Position numbers and translations under genes: made by a program
The notes under the pieces: generated by a model
The model's input: only the letters and a program-made list of their open reading frames with translations
The model's database searches: none
What the model was told of the DNA's origin: nothing
Part shown: positions 18,186 through 25,614 of the stretch, piece by piece
Position numbering within the stretch: position 1 is the stretch's first letter
How the letters are laid out: each line of letters opens with the position of its first letter
DNA from: Methylophilus sp. 5
GTDB taxonomy: Bacteria; Pseudomonadota; Gammaproteobacteria; Burkholderiales; Methylophilaceae
Length of the DNA stretch: 64,000 nt
Assembly: GCF_000515275.1 (NCBI RefSeq)
Contig: NZ_KI911560.1
Location: 1,488,001-1,552,000, forward strand
Direction: 5' to 3'

Positions 18186-19847
18186 ATGCGCCTAGATCAC
18201 TTTTCTCTCGATCCATCTCTCGGCTTTGGGCTGGGGCTGCGGCCACAGCACTATCCGTATATTTTTGAACATCAACCCGAGGTTGACTGGTTTGAAATTA
18301 TCTCTGAGAACTTTATGGACACCGACGGTAAGCCTAAACGCAATCTGGCGCGTATTAAAGAGCGGTATCCGGTGGTGATGCATGGGGTGTCCATGTCGAT
18401 AGGCAGTGTGGACCCGTTGAATTCTGAGTATCTTAAAAAGCTAAAAGCCCTCATTGACTGGGTGAATCCAGCCTGGATTTCTGACCATTTGTGCTGGACG
18501 GGTGTGGCGCATAAAAACACGCACGACTTGCTGCCGCTGCCTTATACCGAAGAGTCACTCAAGCATATTGTGCAGCGTATTCGGCAGGTGCAAGACCGCC
18601 TGGGCCGCAGAATTGCGCTGGAGAATCCGTCGACTTACCTGGAGTTTAAGCACTCTACCATTGCCGAGGCGGAGTTTATGGCCGCCATGGCCAACGAGGC
18701 TGACTGCCATTTGTTACTCGATGTGAATAATGTTTATGTGACTTGTTATAACCATAGGCTGGACCCGCAAACCTACCTCGATGCGCTGCCTTTGGACCGG
18801 GTGATACAGGTACATCTGTCAGGGCATAGCAATAAAGGCAACCATATTGTCGATACCCATGATGACCATGTGATTGATGAGGTGTGGAACCTCTACAAAT
18901 ATGTGGTGCACCGGGCCGGGCGTGTGCCGAATACCATGATTGAGTGGGATGACCGCATCCCCGATTTTCCGGTGTTGTTTGCCGAACTGGATAAAGCCAA
19001 GCTGGCGGCGCAGCACGCCAGCGAGTTTACCCTGCCGCAGCTAGCACAGGCAGGCAGCGTGGTGTTGGACACGCCGGGCATGCCACTACTCGCGGCGCAA
19101 ACCCAGATGCAGCAGGCGGTGACGCTGGGCAGCCGGTTTGATAGCGCGCCCGAGCAATGGATACGCGCCAAACATGCGTTTGCGCCACACGAACAGTTGT
19201 CGGTGTATGCCAATGCTTACCGCTACCGTTTGTATGACGTGGTGGCGGAAGATTATCCGGTGTTGCAGCATTACCTGACCGAGCAAACCTTTGCTGACCT
19301 CATATGGGCATTTGTGGCGGAGGTGTTGCCAGACCACTTTAATATTGGCCGCTTTGCGCTCAAGCTCCCGGCGTTTATTCAAAAAGAATTGCCCAACGAT
19401 GCGTTTGCCTATGCGCTGTGTCAGCTAGAAACCACCGTGGCACAAATGACCGATCCGGCAGAAACCGAAGCGCTGAATGAATCACATCTGCAAGGGCTGA
19501 CGGCAGAAAGTATTTTGGATTTAACGCTGTATCCACGGCAGGCGCTGCGCCTGCTGCAGTTCGATTATCAGGTCAATGCCTATTATCAGGCGGTGATGGA
19601 TGACGAAGTTGATGTGGCGCCACGCAAAGAGGCGGTATATCTGGCGGTGTTCCGTCATGAGGATGTGGTCTGGCGCATGTCGCTGGAGGCTCACGAGTTT
19701 GCGTTGTTATCGCGTATTTTTAGCGGCGCGACCATCGGTGAGGTGCTAGCTGACGTCGATGAGTCCGAAAACCACAACATCACGGCCTATTTTTCAAAAT
19801 GGATGCGCAATGGCTTGCTGGCATCCCAACACGACGAATATTTATAA
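18186..19847 (+). CDS. bufB: Fused bufferin maturation enzyme: MNIO (BufB/DUF692) plus BufC (DUF2063)
   Basis: This single 553-residue protein joins two functions that are usually separate. Residues 1-280 are the multinuclear non-heme iron oxidative enzyme (MNIO, DUF692) that modifies precursor cysteines. Likely metal ligands are His66 (HGVSMSIG), Asp100/His101 (SDHLCW), Glu146 (ALENPS), Asp179/Asn181, His210 and His214 (VHLSGH), the HDDH region ~225, and Glu253 (IEWDD). Residues ~285-553 match the DUF2063/BufC partner ([20 protein letters not shown], then [10 protein letters not shown]), thought to present the precursor. The reading frame is continuous. It follows bufA by 70 bp and precedes the DoxX gene by 13 bp. 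Precursor and enzyme pairing is inferred from order. Confidence 0.88.
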   Translation: MRLDHFSLDPSLGFGLGLRPQHYPYIFEHQPEVDWFEIISENFMDTDGKPKRNLARIKERYPVVMHGVSMSIGSVDPLNSEYLKKLKALIDWVNPAWISDHLCWTGVAHKNTHDLLPLPYTEESLKHIVQRIRQVQDRLGRRIALENPSTYLEFKHSTIAEAEFMAAMANEADCHLLLDVNNVYVTCYNHRLDPQTYLDALPLDRVIQVHLSGHSNKGNHIVDTHDDHVIDEVWNLYKYVVHRAGRVPNTMIEWDDRIPDFPVLFAELDKAKLAAQHASEFTLPQLAQAGSVVLDTPGMPLLAAQTQMQQAVTLGSRFDSAPEQWIRAKHAFAPHEQLSVYANAYRYRLYDVVAEDYPVLQHYLTEQTFADLIWAFVAEVLPDHFNIGRFALKLPAFIQKELPNDAFAYALCQLETTVAQMTDPAETEALNESHLQGLTAESILDLTLYPRQALRLLQFDYQVNAYYQAVMDDEVDVAPRKEAVYLAVFRHEDVVWRMSLEAHEFALLSRIFSGATIGEVLADVDESENHNITAYFSKWMRNGLLASQHDEYL

Positions 19848-19860
19848 AAGGGGAGTACAC

Positions 19861-20313
19861 ATGAACGCACTACTGAACATATTGATCTGGTGGCCAAAAC
19901 GCATCGCTGCGCATTTTGCATGGGCGGGCCCTTTGCTCGCGCGCATCGTGGTTGGCTACACGTTTATGCTCACCGGTTGGGGCAAGCTGACGAATTTGCC
20001 TGCCATGATAGAAAACTTTAGAGGCTGGGGCATCCCTTACCCGGAATTGCTAACGCCATTTGTGTCTGGCTGGGAGTTTTTGGGTGGCTTAGGCTTGATA
20101 CTGGGATTGATGACCAGAGTGCTCGGAGGCGGCCTGGCCGTGGTGATGGTCGTTGCCATTGTCTCGGCCAAGCTGGCGGATATTGACTCTTTAGAAACCC
20201 TGCTCGGCTTTGAAGAGGCGACTTATTTTGCCGTGTTCACCTGGCTGGCAATTAGCGGCGCAGGCAAAGCCTCGCTGGATTATTTTCTGGAGCGCCTGGG
20301 CGCTAAAAAGTGA
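19861..20313 (+). CDS. bufD: DoxX family membrane protein (BufD-like)
   Basis: This is a 150-residue membrane protein of the DoxX family with about four hydrophobic segments. Signature parts include ARIVVGYTFMLTGWGKL, an ENFRGWGIPYPELL loop and GWEFLGGLGLILGL. DoxX-type proteins often end bufferin operons and are proposed to pass electrons for the MNIO step. That role is not proven here. AGGGGAGTACAC precedes the start. Only 13 bp separate it from bufBC. A strong hairpin follows the stop. Confidence 0.88.
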   Translation: MNALLNILIWWPKRIAAHFAWAGPLLARIVVGYTFMLTGWGKLTNLPAMIENFRGWGIPYPELLTPFVSGWEFLGGLGLILGLMTRVLGGGLAVVMVVAIVSAKLADIDSLETLLGFEEATYFAVFTWLAISGAGKASLDYFLERLGAKK

Positions 20314-20319
20314 TCGTAC

Positions 20320-20359
20320 CTGGCCTGTGTGGCATGCGGATGCATGCGTGCCAGGCCAG
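20320..20359. terminator. Strong hairpin downstream of the buf operon
   Basis: CTGGCCTG (20320-20327) and CAGGCCAG (20352-20359) enclose GCATGC-ggat-GCATGC. No T-run follows, so it is a possible transcript end or stabilising structure shared with the converging DUF2789 gene. Confidence 0.5.
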
Positions 20360-20376
20360 CCACTGATACGTTATCC

Positions 20377-20613
20377 TTATTTCGCATGTAGCCGCGCATT
20401 GAGCTGATCAATCACCTCTGCCCAATCAGCATCTTTCAAAATTTCTTCACGTAAAAAGGTGGCTTGTGCTGGTGTCCAGTAGGACGCTTCAGCCAGTGAA
20501 ATGTAGCCTGCCAAATGACTATGCGTTTGAATAAAGCTGTCGATCTCGTCATCCCTATTCGGCAAGCCAAGTTGGGCAAATAGATTGTTGAGTGTGTGTA
20601 GTGAAGATTCCAT
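20377..20613 (-). CDS. DUF2789 protein
   Basis: This 78-residue protein starts MESSLHTLNNLFAQLGLPN, the hallmark of DUF2789, a small all-helical family of unknown function. FIQTH and FLREEILKDADWAEVIDQLNA are also typical. The ATG at 20613 matches the family start, so the upstream in-frame ATG at 20658 is not used. It converges with the buf operon. Confidence 0.85.
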   Translation of the reverse strand: MESSLHTLNNLFAQLGLPNRDDEIDSFIQTHSHLAGYISLAEASYWTPAQATFLREEILKDADWAEVIDQLNARLHAK

Positions 20614-20667
20614 CAGGCTGACTCCTAAAGTTGTTATTTCAAATATATTATTCCGCAAGTATTTTGA

Positions 20668-21156
20668 TTAGTCTTCGTACACCGAAAGGTTACCTGTACG
20701 CCAATGATGCCCATCCCAGGATAAAACATCAGGTAAATCTTTGCTCAAAGAGTGTTGCCTAACTCTTGGAGAGCCATCTTTTTTATACCATTGTGAAATT
20801 AAAGTTGTTGGGCGAGGAAGGCGAAATTTTTTTCTATTATTTAAATCAGGCTGCCAGAAATAAACGATTACAGTTTCAGCCACTTCAAGGTGAGTTCTTG
20901 TATGTTCTAAAGGGTACTGAATCTCACCTAACCAAATATTTAGTTCTCGCCATATTTTTGGCAGTTTGTGATGTGTGTTCTCGTTAAGTCTTGTTCTAAA
21001 CTTTCCTTCAGTAATGCCGCAATACTGAATTTCGTTAAGTTGCTTATGCTTTTGTATTCCTGCCAAAAGATATAGACCATTACCGTCCTCAGACTTTAAA
21101 ACCTCTTTATGAGTGAAAGGATCTTTCCAGCGAATAATTATCGTTAAATTTTCCAT
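20668..21156 (-). CDS. GIY-YIG-like hypothetical protein
   Basis: This 162-residue protein has the sequence GNGLYLLAG followed by QYCGITEGKFRTRLN and later AETVIVYFWQPDLN. These resemble the GIY-YIG nuclease layout (strand pair, Arg on the helix, and a catalytic Glu). Its function as a nuclease is tentative. The coding sequence is AT-rich compared with its neighbours, suggesting recent transfer. It neighbours a decayed gene fragment and has no visible partner gene. It may be a solitary defence or mobile-element nuclease. Confidence 0.5.
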   Translation of the reverse strand: MENLTIIIRWKDPFTHKEVLKSEDGNGLYLLAGIQKHKQLNEIQYCGITEGKFRTRLNENTHHKLPKIWRELNIWLGEIQYPLEHTRTHLEVAETVIVYFWQPDLNNRKKFRLPRPTTLISQWYKKDGSPRVRQHSLSKDLPDVLSWDGHHWRTGNLSVYED

Positions 21157-21185
21157 TAATCAACTCAACTTAGTAGCAGAATCAA

Positions 21186-21352
21186 AGTAACTCTTCCACG
21201 CGCTTTTTAATATTGGCGGCCATTTTTGGCGCGGGCAGGTCGTTGGTGCCTGTGCCAAACAGGGCTTCAATTTCTTCGGCAATGAGTGCCAGGCTGGCTA
21301 ATACGTAAAAGATAAGACGACCATCAGAATCATGTCATAGCCGGGGCTGAAC
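21186..21352 (-). pseudogene. Decayed duplicate of the bestrophin 3' end
   Basis: This ~165-bp stretch closely matches the last part of the bestrophin gene at 23019-23185. The shared text includes TTTTTAATATTGGCGGCCAT and the GGGCAGGTCGTTGGTG region. The copy has lost the stop codon (tta cag became tca aag) and contains substitutions and small length changes. No upstream part of the gene is present. It is a relic of a duplication or of a second bestrophin locus. Confidence 0.8.
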
Positions 21353-21437
21353 ACAGCATGATTGCTTTGTGCCGTCATGATTTAGAGTGCGTTGCACGAG
21401 TGTTTAAAGATAACCGGTGTCGCACCGTGAGGTGCTT

Positions 21438-22046
21438 TTAATAAAGCGAATGCGCGATTTTTGTGACATGCGCATCAAACTCTTTTGCTCTCTTGGCTCT
21501 ACTTCTGTACCAATTGACGCAGTAAATAATTAAACCTATATGCATCGCCAATGTGACATAGCCGCTGGTTAAGTTAAGCATCAAGATGTAAATCGCGATG
21601 AATATAGCTATTTTAAACAACATCTTCGTGACTCCCGCAGAGATCGCTTGCTCAGACTCTAAGCAATAATTCACAAATTCGCGGCCTTTAAATAAGTGCC
21701 AGTGTTTTTCTGCCTTATGGTTTAACAGCAGGACAAAGTGTTGCTTTTTTCCGACAAAGCCGCTGGCTAGAAGTGTGATTTTTTGACCTACGGCTAGGGG
21801 AACGTCTATGCCGCGCAGGTTGATTGGGTGTTCTTTTCCTGCGTCATCTCTTATCCAGAATTCATGTACCGTGACTACGGTAGAATGAACTTGGGCTGCG
21901 GCCACATGCCCACCGTATTGACCATCCACATGGCCACCTCCCCCGCTAGAACTCACATGCGTTTCGCTGTATTTGTTATTGCTAAACACCTCGCCAGACA
22001 GCGCTGAAAACTCAAACTCCCGGTCAAACCATTTAAAATTCTCCAC
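21438..22046 (-). CDS. Hypothetical membrane protein with two C-terminal transmembrane segments
   Basis: I do not recognise this 202-residue protein. It begins with GTG (22046), preceded by AAAGGA at a normal distance. Residues ~1-140 are soluble, with a Gly/His-rich loop (SSSGGGGHVDGQYGGHV) and an OB- or SH3-like beta part (HEFWIRDDAGKEHPINLRG, VGQKITLLASG). Residues ~145-180 form two hydrophobic helices. A basic tail follows. It has no clear operon partner. The gly-rich loop and the membrane anchor are the only distinct features. Confidence 0.6.
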   Translation of the reverse strand: MENFKWFDREFEFSALSGEVFSNNKYSETHVSSSGGGGHVDGQYGGHVAAAQVHSTVVTVHEFWIRDDAGKEHPINLRGIDVPLAVGQKITLLASGFVGKKQHFVLLLNHKAEKHWHLFKGREFVNYCLESEQAISAGVTKMLFKIAIFIAIYILMLNLTSGYVTLAMHIGLIIYCVNWYRSRAKRAKEFDAHVTKIAHSLY

Positions 22047-22121
22047 AACATTGTCCTTTAAACGTTAATAAAAATATTAAATAACAAAGCGCATCCGCAC
22101 CAGCGGCTATGCTGATGTTGA

Positions 22122-22682
22122 TTATTGTGGATGCTTGGCAGTCTGCTGGATTTCAGTCACGCGCATTGGATAAACAATTTGTTTGCCATGCAACGCCGCG
22201 TGCATAGGTGTGCCACGTTTGTTAGCAATCTCGATTCTTCCTTGATGGACACTAGCCAGGGCGCGGTAACCATCCACTTTTTCGTTCGTCATGGCAATGT
22301 CGCCACCAAAATAGGCGGTGACTAATACTTTAATCGCTTTGTTGGGTAAAAACTCGACCACATAGGTTTGGCAGCCACCAGACCCACAAAAGTTGCTATC
22401 AGCCCCCATGAGTACTATTTCAGCGCGCCCATCATCATTAAAATCGGCGTTGGCAATGCTGAATCGGCCTTCTACAATCTCAGCCAATGCGGGATATTGA
22501 GAAAGCCCTTTTCGCATTTGTGCAGAGCCATCAGCAAAGGTCAGCGGTTTTTGTGGGGTATAAGTTGGCGTGGGGGCTGCGTGCAATAAAACACTGGGTG
22601 TGAACAACCAAAAGATGGCGAGAGTGCACGCTTGTAGCAGTGAGTGTGTATATGCAACGATATTCGACTGTTTAGTCCTCAT
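22122..22682 (-). CDS. Secreted hypothetical protein with calcium-loop-like motif
   Basis: This 186-residue protein has a signal peptide (LLQACTLAIFWLFTPSVLLHA). It contains ADFNDDGRAEIVLMGADSNFCGSGGC, which resembles an FG-GAP/VCBS calcium-binding loop followed by a disulfide-capable pair. It is probably periplasmic or secreted, with unknown role. ATG 22682 is preferred over 22691 because it has AAGGA eight bases away. Confidence 0.6.
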   Translation of the reverse strand: MRTKQSNIVAYTHSLLQACTLAIFWLFTPSVLLHAAPTPTYTPQKPLTFADGSAQMRKGLSQYPALAEIVEGRFSIANADFNDDGRAEIVLMGADSNFCGSGGCQTYVVEFLPNKAIKVLVTAYFGGDIAMTNEKVDGYRALASVHQGRIEIANKRGTPMHAALHGKQIVYPMRVTEIQQTAKHPQ

Positions 22683-22893
22683 AGCAACCATCCTTGATTA
22701 ATGCGTAAGAACCTAATCTATGAAATTTAGTGCATAAAACATTTATGGCATGGGGCTGAATACAGGGTTGACATTATGTGCTTACGCACTTGCTGTCAAT
22801 CACTCTTTTGCAGGGGATTTAAAAGCAGACCGACATGCCTCTCTGAATTATTTCAAAGCCTCTAAGTGAGTCTATTCAGGCTGGTTTAGCAAG

Positions 22894-22920
22894 ATGGTCG
22901 CCGTGATATTTGGCGACCAT
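22894..22920. other. Isolated 9-bp stem-loop in a 320-bp gap
   Basis: ATGGTCGCC and GGCGACCAT form a perfect 9-bp stem with a 9-nt loop. It lies in the gap 22683-23013, in which I see no other gene or RNA. No T-run follows, so it is not a clear terminator; it could be a protein-binding or processing site. Confidence 0.4.
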
Positions 22921-23013
22921 TTCAGTCATAAGGAGTACTCGAGGGATGCTAAGTCATTGCATCGTCCTGCACGACAGCATCAATATTGTGCACTGTCAGA
23001 AACCTTAAAAAAA

Positions 23014-23877
23014 TTACAGTAACTCTTCGACGTGTTTTTTAATATTGGCGGCCATTTTTGGCGTGGGCAGGTCGTTGGTGTCGGTGCCAAACGGGTCTTC
23101 AATTTCCTCGGCGATGAGTTCTAGGCTGGCGAGTACATAAAAAATAAATACGACCACCGGAATCACGTAATAACCGAGGCTGAACACAAAGCCAAACGGC
23201 AAAGTCATTACATAAAAGAAGATGAATTTTTTGATAAACGCGCTGTATGAATAGGGGATGGGCGTATTTTTAATGCGCTCGCAGACACCGCATACGTCGG
23301 TAAACGACTTGAGTTCTTCGTGAATAATAAAAAACTGGTCGCCAGTGATTTTGCCGCCGGTGTAGAGCTCGTTGGCTTTTTGGAAAATGCGTTGCGCGAT
23401 CTGGTTGGGGTGGTGTTCGTGGTGGTCGATTTCTAAATCGAGGCCGTCAAACAGCATTTTGCTGACGTCTTCGTTCATTAAATGTTTCGACAGCACCGCG
23501 GCATAGGTCGGGATGATTTTTTTAAAGAAATTGCGGTCGCTTTCGTCGGTCAAATAAGCCGATAGTTTAATCGACAGGTTGCGGCTGTTATTAACCAGCG
23601 CGCCCCAGGCTTTGCGACCCTCCCACCAGCGGTCGTAGGCGGTGTTGGTGCGGTAGGCCAGCAATAACGAGAGCACAAAACCAACCGTGGTGTGGATTAA
23701 CGACAGGTTTTTCACATGGCTGCTGTCGGCCAGCTTCCAATACTCAATTTCAAGGTAGGCAATGCCACCGGCATAAGCGCCGATGAGCGCCATCATGGGC
23801 ATGAGTTGGCGGAAGGTATCAGACTCGTGAAAGCGGAAGATAAAGGTGAGCCAGTCTTTGGGATTGTATTGAATCAT
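23014..23877 (-). CDS. Bestrophin family anion channel-like membrane protein
   Basis: This 287-residue bestrophin/UPF0187 protein forms a pentameric channel in known homologues. Features include a DWLTFIFRFHESDTFRQL start, SLLLAYRTNTAYDRWWEGRKAWG (family signature), a SRNLSIKLSAYL helix and a PFGTDTNDLP C-terminal motif. Ion selectivity cannot be deduced. A degraded copy of its 3' end sits 1.7 kb away at 21186. Confidence 0.9.
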   Translation of the reverse strand: MIQYNPKDWLTFIFRFHESDTFRQLMPMMALIGAYAGGIAYLEIEYWKLADSSHVKNLSLIHTTVGFVLSLLLAYRTNTAYDRWWEGRKAWGALVNNSRNLSIKLSAYLTDESDRNFFKKIIPTYAAVLSKHLMNEDVSKMLFDGLDLEIDHHEHHPNQIAQRIFQKANELYTGGKITGDQFFIIHEELKSFTDVCGVCERIKNTPIPYSYSAFIKKFIFFYVMTLPFGFVFSLGYYVIPVVVFIFYVLASLELIAEEIEDPFGTDTNDLPTPKMAANIKKHVEELL

Positions 23878-23965
23878 GGTGTGTTATCTGTTGAAAATCG
23901 CTAGCCAGTTTAACATGGCGGGATGTTACTCCTGCGGGTCAGCTCACAAGCGTGTGTGTGGACAA

Positions 23966-24436
23966 TTAACTGCTTGTTTGCTGCAAGCGTAGCTCAGTGG
24001 CTGGCCCGTTATTCATTGCATAGTCTTGCCATGGGTTGACCACTTGTAGCCCAACGGCCAAAAACGGCGCGGTATCGCGGGTGGCAATGATGTGATGGTT
24101 TGCGACGGCAATGGCGGCGATATAACCATCGGGGACAGGAAAGCCTTTGCCGTGCTGGCGTGCCTGATTAGCCAGTGAAGCGTAGGCTTGGGCGGCAGCG
24201 AGGTCAAACGGCAAAATGCGGTCTTTAAATAGTTGTTGTATGCCGTCAGCCACGGTAGATAACGCTTGTTTTCGTTTGCCATCAGGGAGCGCGGCAATGC
24301 CAAAATGGATTTCTGCCAGGGTGATGCTGGTGAGAAACAAGGTTTCTGCCACTTGAGCGTTAAGCCATTGCATGACTTGCGCGTTGGGCTGAGGGCGCAT
24401 GGTTTCTGAAACAATATTGGTGTCCAGAATAATCAT
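23966..24436 (-). CDS. PIN-domain toxin of VapC/FitB type
   Basis: This 156-residue PIN-domain ribonuclease toxin starts MIILDTNIVSETMRP and has SITLAEIHFGI, FDLAAAQAYASLA, PDGYIAAIAVANHH and ATRDTAPF, which supply the acidic active-site residues typical of FitB. It follows the antitoxin gene by 2 bp on the minus strand, so the order is antitoxin then toxin. The target RNA is not known. Confidence 0.9.
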   Translation of the reverse strand: MIILDTNIVSETMRPQPNAQVMQWLNAQVAETLFLTSITLAEIHFGIAALPDGKRKQALSTVADGIQQLFKDRILPFDLAAAQAYASLANQARQHGKGFPVPDGYIAAIAVANHHIIATRDTAPFLAVGLQVVNPWQDYAMNNGPATELRLQQTSS

Positions 24437-24438
24437 GG

Positions 24439-24693
24439 CTATTCAAACGGCATGGGCTGAGCTGGTGTTTTGGGCTGGTGTTGCAGTATGGCGTCTATCT
24501 CTTGGTCTGTGATGGCTGCGTCACGGCCAAGTTGCAGCATGGCATCCCCGATCAGTAGGCGCGCTTCTGGTTTAACCGCTTGCGCGATGATTTCACGCAC
24601 TTCTGCCTCGGCACTACGGCCGTTTTTAGCAGCTTGCGCCTTGAGTGCCCGATGGATGTCATCGGGTAAATTGCGGACTGTCAGCATGGCCAT
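24439..24693 (-). CDS. FitA-like ribbon-helix-helix antitoxin
   Basis: This 84-residue antitoxin starts MAMLTVRNLPDDIHRALKAQAAKNGRSAEAEVREI, the FitA-type ribbon-helix-helix domain, and ends in a toxin-binding tail (LQHQPKTPAQPMPFE). GGAGG five bases before ATG 24693 decides the start; the ATG at 24723 lacks one. It would neutralise the adjacent VapC-type toxin and repress the operon. Confidence 0.88.
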   Translation of the reverse strand: MAMLTVRNLPDDIHRALKAQAAKNGRSAEAEVREIIAQAVKPEARLLIGDAMLQLGRDAAITDQEIDAILQHQPKTPAQPMPFE

Positions 24694-24718
24694 GATGGCC
24701 TCCATCACAGTAATAGTG

Positions 24719-24745
24719 TGCATGCATTTTATATTTTTGCATGCA
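24719..24745 (-). promoter_or_regulatory. Pair of TGCATGCA palindromes, candidate antitoxin operator
   Basis: Two copies of the palindromic octamer TGCATGCA (24719-24726 and 24738-24745) are separated by an AT-rich 11-bp spacer, just upstream of the antitoxin gene. Two half-site pairs about two helical turns apart suit binding by two ribbon-helix-helix dimers. Confidence 0.6.
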
Positions 24746-24795
24746 TTTTTGCAAGGTGCGCGATTAGCAACGCCTCAGTACATCACCTGCTTCGT

Positions 24796-24975
24796 TTAAG
24801 GAATCCCAATAATCTTCAGGTATTCCTCTAATGTGAGTGTGAGCTGCTGCAATGAGCTGTTCACTTCATCCAGATGTTGGTTGCCGTTTAAATGCAGTTT
24901 TTCGAGTAACTGTTTGTGTTTTTCTACCGCGTCTAAATGGGCTTCGAGTTTGGCGTTTTTGAGTGCTGTGGTCAT
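24796..24975 (-). CDS. Small helical protein (59 aa), unrecognised
   Basis: This short gene begins ATGACCACAGCACTC with GGAGGAAACCCC as ribosome site. The 59-residue product is a helix-rich, highly charged protein (AKLEAHLDAVEKHKQLLEKL, then VNSSLQQLTLTLEEYLKIIG) that looks like a coiled coil. It lies alone between the toxin-antitoxin operon and the next plus-strand gene. Function unknown. Confidence 0.65.
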   Translation of the reverse strand: MTTALKNAKLEAHLDAVEKHKQLLEKLHLNGNQHLDEVNSSLQQLTLTLEEYLKIIGIP

Positions 24976-25172
24976 GGGGTTTCCTCCTTGTAATGATGTT
25001 TACTCTAACAGGCTTTGGGCGCAAGCGTTTAGCTTATATCAAGGCCTTTGCTGTTTGAGTGGTTTGTGCCGGGCAAAGTTTTGACTCGCTTGCGTGAGAA
25101 TTTCCCATTGATTCTGTGTAAGGTCTGCACTAGTCTTGCCTGGCAATATAAACACTAGAAAGGCGGTTTGCC

Positions 25173-25421
25173 ATGTGGGGAAAATACGGGTTGTTTGGTT
25201 TATTCTTGCTGCTGACTAGCGTGAGCGCGATTGCCGCCGATGCGACTAGTGATGGCCGGGTGTTTCAGTATTTGAGTGCCAGTGATATTGAGCGCCTGAG
25301 TGCCGCAGACAAGCTGGCATATGAGGACTGGGCACGTGCGCAAGCGTCAGCGCCGTCGTCGACTTATCAATCCTCTGACGGGCCAAATACTATGGACCTT
25401 TCATCAGACTTTTCGATGTAG
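25173..25421 (+). CDS. Small secreted hypothetical protein
   Basis: This 82-residue protein has a signal peptide (FGLFLLLTSVSAIAA). The mature part is acidic with a helical stretch (YLSASDIERLSAADKLAYEDWARAQ) and a Ser/Thr-rich tail. I recognise no family. No good Shine-Dalgarno sequence precedes it. It lies before the GH13 gene on the same strand, with about 190 bp between them that show no further gene. Confidence 0.5.
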   Translation: MWGKYGLFGLFLLLTSVSAIAADATSDGRVFQYLSASDIERLSAADKLAYEDWARAQASAPSSTYQSSDGPNTMDLSSDFSM

Positions 25422-25614
25422 CGCTACTTATGCACGTGCTGGGCCTCGTGATTCAATCGTGCGTTTGCCAGAAAACGCTTACAAACACATCAGCATAAGT
25501 CGTCTTTTTCCTGCGCGGTGGGTGATATATATTTTCTATCATTGTCTGCCCCTAATTAATAAGCCCCTAATCTGTAAGTGGCTTAACGTTTACTTATTGC
25601 AGGAGGTCGTATTG

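Noticed and set aside
25300..25614. Extended N-terminus of the GH13 reading frame
   Set aside because: It overlaps the small secreted gene in another frame, matches no GH13 sequence, and AGGAGG marks ATG 25615.
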